Shown here: positions 14,243 through 23,091 of the stretch, piece by piece
How positions within the stretch are numbered: the first letter of the stretch is position 1
Layout: each line of letters opens with the position of its first letter
NCBI GenBank assembly: GCA_943704525.1
Contig: CALSCQ010000246.1
Location: 1 to 23,091 of the forward strand
DNA: 23,091 nt
Source: Pigoraptor vietnamica
Lineage: Eukaryota; Opisthokonta; Filasterea
Direction: 5' to 3'
Made by a program: the position numbers and the translations under genes
The notes under the pieces: model-generated
Seen by the model: the letters and a program-made list of their open reading frames with translations, nothing else
Database searches by the model: none
Told to the model about the DNA's origin: nothing

Positions 14243-17200
14243 TTAGGAAGTCTCCGTAGGTAACCGGGCGTGCGCCACGCGACGGCCTGTGGGCGACGAA
14301 CTCCGCCCGCTCGGCGACGACATGGCCGGCAGTCCAATGGCCGACCGCGTGTCCGCCACACGCGTCACGTGACCGCCGAGGTCCTCGGTCCCCGTGAGGC
14401 TCACCAGCTTGGGGATATACGTCGGGCGGCGGCCTCCGGCGACCTGGGTGATGGTTGTGCGCTCGGCGTCCGAGCTCGGCCGTATTTGTCCAGACATCTC
14501 CCAGTGCAGGCGGCGATCGTCCTCGCCAGCGTGCCGTGACTGGCCCGCACTCTTTCGCGCGCCGTCCGTTGAAGAAGGGCGCCCCTCGGGTTCCGGGGTG
14601 CTCGCCGAGCGCGCCGGGTGCGCGGGCGGCGGTGGGGCAAACAGGCTTGTAACCTGCGCGGAGTTCCACAGCGGCATGGGGGCCGTCGAGCGCGGCATGG
14701 ACCGGTGGCGCTTTCCCTCGGCGTCGTCAATGATCATGCGCCGCAGCCGCTCGTTCTTCTCCTCGAGCTGCCCGATGCGCGCCGCGTTCGTTTGCACAAG
14801 CTTGTGCACGGCCGACACGGATGTGTCCGTGAGGCCGCGCTCGATCGCAATGCGGTCAAACTCCTCCACGAGCGGGAAGACGGAGCCGGCGGCGGCGATT
14901 TGAATACGAAGCCGCTCAATCGTCTCTTCCAGATAGGCCACTTGGTCCTCGAGTGACCGGCGCGCCTCTTCCGCCGCGATGGAGCGACGCTGTTCAATGG
15001 ACACTCGTGATCAGATCAACGCACACGCGCACACATCATGACGTCGCATAGCAAGGCACGCACCACTTCCTCGTCCATTTTCGCGCGCATGCGTTCCATC
15101 TCCTGGCGGCTGCTGCCAGCGTCCTTGCGCGCCATGTCGGCGTCGAGCGCAGCGGATTGTCGTGACAGCTGGGCAATCTGAAGGTCGTTTGTCAAGTTTT
15201 CGACCGCCTTGCACAGCTCCTCCTCGCGCTGTCGCCACATGGCCTCCTTGTGGTCGATTGTCGCAATGCGCCCTTGGTACGACTGCACGATTCCCCGCTG
15301 CTCCTCGAGCTGCAAACACGCGCCCTGTCAGCACGAGCCACGACACACAGGCCGGACACACGCACACCACATCGTCAGTGATGGACATTACATGCTGGCG
15401 CAACACACACCTCTGCCTCCCGCGTCCTTATTTGGATTCGGAGGGCGTCCCTCTCACGCACGGCGTCCTGTAGCGCCGATAGCCGCATGCCCTCGGTCTC
15501 CACGAGCGTTTGCAGCTGCTTCAGTTCGTTCGCAAGCGCCGTGGCGTGTGCGCGCTCCTTCGCCAAATCCTTATCCGCCTGCTCCCGCATTGCGGCGAGC
15601 TGCGCGAAGGCATTGTCCGTGCATTTGCGCTCCTGCGCGTGTCCGTGTTACGGCCACACCCAGCTCATCCAAGGCCACAAGGGCACGCACACTTAACAAA
15701 AGCCCAGTACCCGGTCACGCCAATGCTGCACTGCTACGCGCACGTGACAGGAACACGCACCTGCATGACCGCCGCCTGTCTTCGCTTCTCCGCCAGCACG
15801 AGGTCCTCGGCGTTGTTCTGCCGCAGCCGCGCAATCTCCTCCGCGTGTGCCTTTGCCGCGCTGTCACGTGACTCGGTGACCCGCTCCATGTCGCTTTCCA
15901 GGCGGGCGACCTTCATGTCGAGCTTCTTAATCTTGTCACGTGACTGGAAGACGTCCGCGCGGAGCGTCTCGATGTCCCGCTCCCGCGCCTTGATGTACTC
16001 GCGCACCCGCTCCAGTTCCTTCGCGTGTTGCGAAAGCCATTGCACTCCCTCGGCCACCGTCGGGATGGGGTCGTGGCGGGCGCTACCGGAGCGCGATCGC
16101 TTTCCGCCGCCCGCTTCCTCCCCTGCGCCATCGCTCGGCTTGAGCAGGTCGTTGCCGCCCGGTTTGAGCGACTGGCGGCGCTGCTCCGTCGGGAGTGCCG
16201 TCGCGTCGGGAATCACAAGCGACAGTCGCCCATCCTGCGCGGCCGCAATGGCCTCCGCGTCGCCCGGCTTGAGGGACTGCCGGCGCCCTTCCCCCCCGTC
16301 CTCGGTGCGGCGCAGGTCGGCGACCGACGGGCGCCTCACATCAACGGGCTTTGAGCTGCCCGTGAGCATGTCAAAGGCGATGCGTTGAATGAGCGCAATC
16401 TTCTTGCCAATGTCGAAGCACATGGCGCAGAACTGTCCGAGGTCCTGCGTCTGCGTGGCGACGTCGCGCCCGGGGTCGCGCACCTCGAGCTCCCCCGCCC
16501 CGTGCGCAGTCACCGACACGGCCACCGCGGGCATGTTGATCGACACGTTCGTCACGGGCTTGCCCTCCTCGCGCTTCGTCAGCACCTCCTGGAGGATGCG
16601 CGCCGTCTCCTTCGCCTGATGCGCAGTCGCCTCCGCCTCGAGCGCGCGCGCCTCCATCTGCGCAAGCTTCGCGTTGCTCTCGGTCGCGGCCTTCACCATG
16701 TCGCCAACGAGCTCCCCAAGGATGACAATGGGCTGAAGGCGCGTGCTGCCGTCGGCGGCCTTCGCGTAAGAGGCCATGCCCGCGAGCGCCTTCTTGTTAC
16801 GCGTGGCCTTGGCCGCGCGGTGGACCATGCGCTCCGCCGCGTGCACGATTCGGTCAATCGCAAACTGCAGGAGGGCCACCTTCCCCAAGTACCCGTGCTG
16901 CTCGTTCGCCGCGATCGAATAGCGACCAAAGACCGTCTCGAGCGGCACGTTGTCCGACGTGCGCGCCCACAACACCGCGTCCTGCACTGTTTTCCTCCGC
17001 GTAAACGGCCACTTCTTTTCCCCCTCCGTGAAATCAGCAATAACGCCCTGCACGCCGCCCATCTCCTTCTGGAGCAGGTCGGTGAAGGCGCGGTATCGGT
17101 CGGGAAGCCACGCCGTCCCCGACGCCTTTTCAGCCTCCGCTGCCTCAGCTTCCGCCCGCAGTACAGAGAGATCTTCGAGCGAGCGAGCGCGCGTGGGCGC

Positions 17201-17260
17201 CGACCGGTTTGACGGCGCCGCCGCGCTCTTGCTCAATCTCCTCTTCTTCCCCATTCTCAT
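14243..17260 (-). CDS. Unrecognised coiled-coil protein with repeated RRxS motifs
   Basis: Exons (minus): 17260-15761, 15632-15411, 15309-15064, 14989-14243; all junctions fall between codons, giving about 904 residues (902 from the second ATG at 17254). Visible parts: a basic start (MGKKRRLSKS); a helical region without membrane segments to about residue 230, with one possibly folded stretch (GRYSIAANEQHGYLGKVALL); a beta-like segment (VTNVSINMPAVAVSVTAHG); a low-complexity linker at about 300-400 with RRPS, RRQSLKPG and RRQSLKPG; then heptad-rich coiled coil from about 390 through exons 2-3 and into exon 4 (QLEEKNERLRRMIIDD), and a Pro/Ser/Arg-rich tail. Four R-R-x-S sites (Ser 10, 312, 329, 364) fit the consensus of cyclic-nucleotide-dependent kinases. 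Probably a cytoskeletal or scaffold protein; I do not recognise the family. An acceptor at 17256 (ATGAG|A) could join it to the MFS gene upstream. Confidence 0.75.
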
Positions 17261-17270
17261 GCATCAGAAA

Positions 17271-17309
17271 GGGGGGGGGGGGGGGGGGGGGAGAGAGAGA
17301 GAGAGAGAT
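17271..17309. repeat. G20 homopolymer followed by (GA)n
   Basis: Twenty consecutive G (17271-17290) followed by GA repeats to 17309. On the minus strand this is a CT/C tract between the MFS donor (17332) and the start of the coiled-coil gene, ideally placed to act as a polypyrimidine tract. It is also a classic site for sequencing or assembly error. Confidence 0.95.
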
Positions 17310-17332
17310 AAGAAAAGCGTACGCTCACATAC

Positions 17333-17637
17333 CTGCCCAGTCCGTACACAACTGCGGTGGACATTGCGACAAACTTGCGCTCCCGAACACTGTAGAGGTC
17401 GGTGAGCGTACTCAACACAATCGCCGTCAGCGCGGCCTCCATTATGCCAGCCCCTGTGGGAGCGCAGGTGAGTGTCATGCACGTCACAAGAGAGGGTGCG
17501 GGAGAAAGAGGATAGATGTCGGGTAAGATCTATATCATAGACATGTGTCCATGGACTCCACTGAAGACAGGAGAGAGAAGAGAGAGAGAGAGAGAGACAG
17601 AGAGAGAGAGACAGAGAGAGACAGAGAGAGAGAGACA

Positions 17638-17705
<68 letters not shown>

Positions 17706-17748
17706 AGACAGAGAGAGACAGAGAGAGAGAGACAGAGAGAGAGAGACA

Positions 17749-17787
<39 letters not shown>

Positions 17788-18108
17788 TGTGTGTGTGTGT
17801 GTGTGTGAATGTATGTCCGGTGAAGGTCTTACCGCAGCGTGCGAGGAGCAGCTCCGTAAGCGACGTCGCAAAACTCGTCGCGACGCACAGCCCTGCGCCA
17901 AAGACCATTCCGAATACAAGAATGTAACGGCGGTCCATGCGATCGCCGACATAGCCCACGACGGGCGAGAGCACGATGAACGGTAAGAGGGAGATGGTCT
18001 GTTGAGAACGAGTCTGTCGTGTCAGTGCGATTTTCCTCCACGAGCTATGCACAAAGCACGTTCTCGCGAACCCGCACGTGCTTGTAATAACGACAACACA
18101 CGTGCAGA

Positions 18109-18166
<58 letters not shown>

Positions 18167-18375
18167 CGCGCGCACACACACACCTGAATGTAACTCGCGT
18201 CCAAGTCGGAGACAGTGTCGGAAATTCCATTTGTCTCGATGTTCTGAAGATATGGAAGAACCGCTGCGGCGCGTGCGTTGTGCTGTCAGTGAAACACAGA
18301 ACGCACAAGTCATAAGGTACACACACACACAACACACACACACACACACATACACACACACACACACATATCACA

Positions 18376-18423
<48 letters not shown>

Positions 18424-18593
18424 GCAATGCCCCACAGGTTGAAGTGCATAAGGCCATACACCGTGAGCAGCACGAACACCATAATCGGTCGCTTCTGAAG
18501 CAGGGGCTTTGGCACTTCGGGCAGAGGGACCATCAGCGTCGTTTCCTCCGCCGATTCCTCGTCGCCCTCTCGTGTGTGGGCCTTCTCGTCCAT
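17333..18593 (-). CDS. MFS transporter, N-terminal part only (spinster-like)
   Basis: Exons (minus): 18593-18420, 18282-18184, 17998-17833, 17453-17333, giving about 187 residues in consistent phase. Seen: an acidic cytosolic start; first membrane helix (IMVFVLLTVYGLMHFNLWG); AAAVLPYLQ and SDTVSDLDASYIQ; second helix leading to MFS motif A (GYVGDRMDRRYIL); a third helix (FGMVFGAGLCVATSFA); and a helix plus loop containing ARCGAGIMEAALTAIVL and DLYSVRERK. The pattern best fits the spinster branch (lysophospholipid/sphingolipid or related transporters), but substrate is not decidable. Only about five of the usual twelve helices are present before a normal donor (GGCAG|GTATGT at 17332); no further MFS exon exists downstream, where the coiled-coil gene starts 72 bases on. 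It is either truncated, interrupted by an assembly error at G20, or spliced in frame onto the coiled-coil exon at 17255. Introns 1 and 2 start inside GT repeats. Confidence 0.8.
17567..17806. repeat. Long GA/CAGA microsatellite ending in (GT)n, in MFS intron 3
   Basis: GA repeats regularly broken by ACAGAGAGA units (17567-17786), then (TG)n to about 17806. In the transcript sense it is CA then a long CT tract, sitting between the donor at 17832 and acceptor at 17454. Open frames of Arg-Glu or Ser-Leu repeats across it are artefacts. Confidence 0.95.
18112..18183. repeat. (CA)n microsatellite at the donor of MFS intron 2
   Basis: CA repeat 18112-18165 and again 18173-18183 on the plus strand; GT in the sense of the MFS gene. 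The intron donor (ATTCAG|GTGTGTGTG) is the first repeat unit. Confidence 0.95.
18318..18421. repeat. (CA)n microsatellite filling most of MFS intron 1
   Basis: Two CA blocks (about 18318-18369 and 18378-18421) separated by ATCACATC. They read as GT in the transcript. Exon 1 ends within the first units of the block at 18420-18422. Confidence 0.95.
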
Positions 18594-19280
18594 TCTCCTT
18601 CTCTGGTTTCACAACCGTCTGTGAATGATGGGTTTTTCCGCTGATAAAAATCACCTCATCTCTTTCTGCGGCAAAATGGTCGGAGGGCACACCCACTGGC
18701 GATAACAAGTAGCAAAATAAGACGAGTACACCAACGAACTTATGTCAATATACACAAACGCACTACCGAGGGCCTCTTGAGGGAGGCACGCTCTTATGTG
18801 TTGTGTGTGCGTGTGTGTTGTGTGTGTGTGTGTGTGTGTCTTGCCGCTGTTTCCACCGGCTGTCGGGGGCGGTTGCTTATGCAATTTTTGGGTCGTCACG
18901 TGTGTGACTTCCTCATCGTAAATGAAGATTAAGCCGTTATGCCACTATGTATAACACTACAAAGTATGGAAGATATCCGAATTTCCTCCCAGAACAAACT
19001 ACTTAATCGGAACAATATTTTACGAGGCTTTTCCAGATAATCGTAAAATTCGCCTCTTTCAGTGTCAACAATTCAGTCGCAAAATCCAAAGCGCATTCAC
19101 ACGTGCGTGTGCGTTTTTATAGTCGAGTCGCACGCCTTGACGGTCGCAGTGTGTGCTTACCTCTATTTACGCTCGCGTGTTCCTCTTTCCAAGGGGTGTA
19201 ACATTCTTCCCTTCGCTGCAAAAGCGGCATCTCAACACACACGCGCCCTCACCCACGCACGGGGTGTGCAGGCGCTCACC
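18594..19280. promoter_or_regulatory. Spacer between divergent MFS and COMMD7 genes (candidate shared promoter)
   Basis: 687 bases between the start codons of the MFS gene (18593, minus) and COMMD7 (19281, plus). It contains a (GT)n block at 18797-18839 and an AT-rich core at about 18910-19070 of quite different base composition from the surrounding DNA, the likeliest promoter core. No exact TATA element stands out. Function is inferred from layout. Confidence 0.5.
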
Positions 19281-21034
19281 ATGGCTTATCACTTCACGAA
19301 GGACCCCGTGGACGAGACGCTCGTAGCGGACATTGCCGGTCTTGGCGCTCTTGGGGATGCGCAGTTTGGGGAGCTCGTGGGCTTGATGTTTGGGTTTCTG
19401 CTTCAGCCGGGACAGGTGCGTGCGACGTTCTCTAAATCGTGCGCATTGCGTAGCATGCACACGTGCATGGCTGTGGGTCTATCGTTGTATTACACGACGA
19501 GCGAGCTAATCGAACACATAGTCACACAGTCGCACACTTTCACACTTGTCGAATTGCTCTGAGCGACCCTCCACACACAGGCCACCAAGCTGCTCGAGGG
19601 CCTGCAAGCCTTTTCGGAGGAACACGGTGTCGGTCTCGGCGGTCTCAAGAACGTTGTGCGGGGAACTCTAACGATACCAATTGACTGCCGTCCGTGTGCT
19701 TATGTGTGTTTGTGTGTGTGTGCGTGTGTGTGTGTGTGCGTGCGTGTGTGTGTGTGTGCGTGCGTGTGTTTGTGTGTTTGTGTGTGTGTGTGTGCGTGTG
19801 CGTGTGTTTGTGTGCGTGTGTGTGTGTATGTGCGTGTGTGTGTGCGTGCGTCAGTTTGTGTGCGTGTGCGTGTGTGTGTATGCGTCTGTGTGCATGCGTG
19901 TTGCGTGTGCATATGTGCATGGCTCTTCATCCCACGCTGCCGTAAGGCTAGCCGTACGGATATGGATGACGGGCACTGTTCGATGTGTTTACTTTATGAA
20001 GGGCGCCATGCGGTCCAATCTCACACCAGCCAACGTAAGGGACGATCTCGTTCAACTTGGTAAGTGTTGTGTGGCGTCTGAGCAAAATGTCGAAAAGTGA
20101 CAGAGAGGGTGGCCTCAGGGAAGAGGAACAGTTGGAGAGGCACAGTATTGATGGCTAGATTCCATAATCGGCCAAATTCCATCGATGGTGGACGCGTGCA
20201 GCGTGTGCGTGAGCGAGTTCGTGTGTGTGCGAGTGCGTGTGCGTGCGCGTATTTGCGTGTGTCTCTGCTGCAAAAGTCTCCTTTTTCAACTCTCGCGTCC
20301 CTCTCCCAGGCCTTGCGGCCGATAGGTCCGGCTACATTGCGTCACAGTGGAAGAAGAACCTCGTGGGCCTCTCGCGCGCGGTCGTCGGACAGACGCTGAT
20401 GGTCAACCAGCTGATTGATCTCGAGTGGCGATTCGGCGGTGGGCACTCGCGCTTGTTGTGTCTTGTGATGTGTTGTATGTGCGAAATCGTCACAACAGAG
20501 TAGAAAAGATATCCCGCGTGGTTGTGAGAGAGAAGAGTGGGTGTAGGGGCGTGTGTGTGCATGTGCGGGGGTGTGGGGGTCTGTGCGGTGTGGATGAGTG
20601 ATGAGAATGATGGTGCGTACGAGTGTTTAGAACGGCATGCACGAACGCGTTGGCGTGCTTTCAGTGCTAATTGTGATACTGTTCGTAGTGACCGCCGGTA
20701 CAAGCGAACTGCGAAAGGCGGGAAGCACATTCCTCCAGCTCAAGCTCACTCTTGACAAGGGAACAAAGACAGAGACGGTCAACATGGGTGAGTCCGAGGT
20801 GTTCGAGCGGGTGTCATGTGTGCGTGCGTGCGCTTGTGGGTGTATGTGCGTGCGTGCGGTGGCATGTGAGTATATAGGCGCTGGTGTATCCCATTTTCTG
20901 TTGTATCACGCGCTTATCGAACGGCTCGTGCTTACGCTGCTTCACGCACTGTTGCAGAGCTGACCCTCCCTCAGTTTTATTCGTTCCTCCACGAAATGGA
21001 GACGGCCAAGGCCAACATCGAGCTGTTGCGGTGA
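19281..21034 (+). CDS. COMMD7: COMM domain-containing protein 7
   Basis: Exons: 19281-19415, 19581 to an uncertain end (19655 is the first usable donor), about 20002-20059, 20310-20438, 20689-20787, 20958-21034. Close to 200 residues, the usual length. The N-terminal helical domain opens with [20 protein letters not shown], matching COMMD7, and continues [19 protein letters not shown]. The COMM domain follows: [57 protein letters not shown] and the C-terminal [15 protein letters not shown], with the conserved Trp of the family present. COMMD proteins form a ring with the CCDC22/CCDC93 proteins in the Commander complex, which works in endosomal cargo recycling; COMMD7 has also been linked to NF-kappaB control in animals. 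The exon 2/3 junction is not clean: about 8 residues expected between KNV and GAMRSNL do not follow from canonical sites. Intron 2 is mostly GT repeat. Confidence 0.92.
19700..19915 (+). repeat. GT-rich tract in COMMD7 intron 2
   Basis: About 215 bases of GTGTGTGCGTGTTTGTGT-type sequence, an interrupted GT repeat with many GC and TT variants. It lies just after the uncertain exon 2 end and offers many GTs that could serve as donors. Long Cys-Val frames here are artefacts. Confidence 0.9.
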
Positions 21035-21932
<898 letters not shown>

Positions 21933-22796
21933 TCAAGACCCACCCTTGAGCAGGGCCTTGATCTCCGACTTCTCCGCAGCGTCCGCATAGCTCTGTCCGT
22001 CGGGCGTCTTGCCATTTTTGTCCGCACCCTTTGCGAGGAGTGCCTTGACGGCGCCCGTGTGGCCCTCCCAGATGGCCGCCAAGAGGGGCGTGATGCCGTG
22101 CTTGTCTGTCACCTGCGCAACAGTGTTTGTAAACAATGCGTCGCTCAGAGCCGTGTGCATGGACAATTCAAGCTCGTGCGGCTGTGACATGTCCGTCGAA
22201 AAGTGTCGTATGTACGTGCAACAAAGAGCGCGCACGCTCAGAAATAGATGTACGCCCAAAAAAAAGATGCACGTGGAACAAAATACAACGCTTTCTTCAA
22301 CAAAATGGCACGCTTCCGAACACAAGAACTGGTATGCGTGCAAGTACACGCTCGTTTCAAAATCGCGCGCGCAAGCGTCGGCGCATATACCCACGTTAAC
22401 CTTGGCCCCCTTCGAGATGAGGTACTCAATCACCTCCACCTGCCCATAGTCAGACGCATAGTGAATGGGGAAGCGCCCGTTCAGGTCACCGTTCACGTCG
22501 ATGCCCTGCGCGTGGCAAATCAATTGAACAATTAAGACAATGATGACGGCGTGCAAAAGAGTGCAACGCACAGCAGAGTGAAGCTTTCGCCGGGAAAAAA
22601 GTGCCAAAGTGCGCTTTGTGACTTGTACGAACATGGGTGTTGGGAGTTCGGGCGACAAACAGCAGGCTAGCAGAGTGAGATGGACAAGATTGACAACTGC
22701 GTCTCTCGAGAATAAGGTGTGGCGCACCTGTTCCTCGATGCACTTCTTGACAGTGGCGAGGTCGCCGTTCTGAATGCTCCACTTGAGGTCACTCAT
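21933..22796 (-). CDS. MTPN: Myotrophin / V-1, ankyrin-repeat actin-capping-protein inhibitor
   Basis: Exons (minus): 22796-22728, 22505-22395, 22112-21933. All introns fall between codons and the product is 119 residues, one more than mammalian myotrophin. It starts MSDLKWSIQNGDLATVKKCI, then ankyrin units RFPIHYASDYGQVEVIEYLI and GITPLLAAIWEGHTGAVKAL, and ends SYADAAEKSEIKALLKGGS. Exon 2 and exon 3 break close to the ankyrin-repeat boundaries. The family binds heterodimeric actin capping protein and keeps it off filament barbed ends, so raising the free pool of growing ends; it acts in the cytosol. The match holds over the whole length with no gaps of note, so a myotrophin ortholog is more likely than a generic ankyrin protein, although short ankyrin proteins are easily confused. 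Three TGACGT motifs lie upstream. Confidence 0.92.
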   Translation of the reverse strand: MSDLKWSIQNGDLATVKKCIEEQVRHTLFSRDAVVNLVHLTLLACCLSPELPTPMFVQVTKRTLALFSRRKLHSAVRCTLLHAVIIVLIVQLICHAQGIDVNGDLNGRFPIHYASDYGQVEVIEYLISKGAKVNVGICADACARDFETSVYLHAYQFLCSEACHFVEESVVFCSTCIFFLGVHLFLSVRALCCTYIRHFSTDMSQPHELELSMHTALSDALFTNTVAQVTDKHGITPLLAAIWEGHTGAVKALLAKGADKNGKTPDGQSYADAAEKSEIKALLKGGS

Positions 22797-23031
22797 TCTC
22801 ACACACAAACACACAGCTCGCAATGGGGACGCACGCACGCGCAATATGAAGTGCCCGGGTTCGAATCCAACCGTGACCCACAAAAATGCAACGGCTGTGT
22901 TGTTGTGACGTGGGCGACCACAGTTGTTGCCAATTTTAGTATTGATCCATGATATTGCTATATATGGAAATACATCTACAGTGACGTCCAATTGGGTATA
23001 ATGCTCCCAACGTTTCTATAAATATTGACGT
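22797..23031 (-). promoter_or_regulatory. Upstream region of myotrophin with three TGACGT motifs
   Basis: TGACGT occurs at 22906-22911, 22982-22987 (next to CCAAT) and 23026-23031, within 125 bases upstream of the myotrophin start. TGACGT is the core of cyclic-AMP-response/bZIP sites in many eukaryotes. A perfect RNA polymerase III B-box match (GGTTCGAATCC) lies at 22858-22868, and a short TTGGG/CCCAA hairpin at 22992-23010. Promoter role is inferred from position. Confidence 0.4.
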
Positions 23032-23091
23032 AAATTTTTGTGGAGATCGGAAATTTTTTGTGGATTGAAATAAATTTTTGCCGGATGAAAT
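23032..23091. repeat. Start of an AT-rich degenerate tandem repeat (about 20-base unit)
   Basis: Three successive units, at about 23032, 23051 and 23072, each begin AAATTTTT(T)G and continue TGGA or CCGGA, then GA-rich sequence (GAAAT twice). The base composition breaks sharply from the GC-rich genes. The array reaches the right edge and may continue as a satellite or be the end of a mobile element. Confidence 0.6.

Noticed and set aside
17264-18160. 298-codon minus-strand frame with Ser-Leu and Cys-Val repeats
   Set aside because: It reads through introns full of CT and GT repeats; the spliced MFS exons explain the real coding parts.
22851-22880. tRNA gene suggested by GGTTCGAATCC
   Set aside because: The T-arm stem pairs at only two positions and no D arm, anticodon arm or acceptor stem can be drawn around it.

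Overview
The window is nuclear DNA of a unicellular or simple eukaryote. All recognisable genes are split into small exons with clear GT-AG (twice GC-AG) introns, mostly about 65-170 bases. Gene spacing is tight, coding DNA is GC-rich, and introns and spacers are loaded with (GT)n and (GA)n microsatellites. The gene set suits a protist rather than a fungus: a receptor guanylate cyclase, an mRNA capping enzyme with a cysteine-phosphatase-type triphosphatase half, COMMD7 and myotrophin. I cannot name the species.

Layout. 1-229: GA/GT repeat forming the intron of a gene that leaves the left edge (first exon 563..230, minus strand). 712-1420: a weakly supported two-exon secreted or membrane protein (minus). 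2436-8461: a receptor guanylate cyclase of about 1,200 residues in at least 21 exons (minus). 8860-10520: FAD synthase, 5 exons (minus). 10804-14057: bifunctional mRNA capping enzyme, 15 exons (plus). 14243-17260: an unrecognised coiled-coil protein, 4 exons (minus). 17333-18593: the N-terminal part of a major facilitator (MFS) transporter (minus), whose last visible donor is in frame with an acceptor at the start of the coiled-coil gene. 19281-21034: COMMD7 (plus). 21933-22796: myotrophin/V-1 (minus). The right edge is AT-rich and starts a short tandem repeat.

FAD synthase and the capping enzyme are head to head across 283 bases, and the MFS gene and COMMD7 across about 690, so each pair may share a promoter region. 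The capping enzyme and coiled-coil genes converge across 185 bases; COMMD7 and myotrophin converge across about 900. The genes are housekeeping and signalling functions with no obvious shared pathway. I see no operon-like system, CRISPR array, rRNA, tRNA or intact mobile element.

Most worth attention: the cyclase's ectodomain (ligand-binding fold, one EGF module, a beta-rich module); the possible MFS/coiled-coil fusion across a G20 tract; two GC-AG introns in one capping-enzyme gene; intron donors embedded in GT microsatellites; a 43-base tandem duplication copying the capping-enzyme stop codon; and several coding exons outside long open frames that only appear when splicing is followed.
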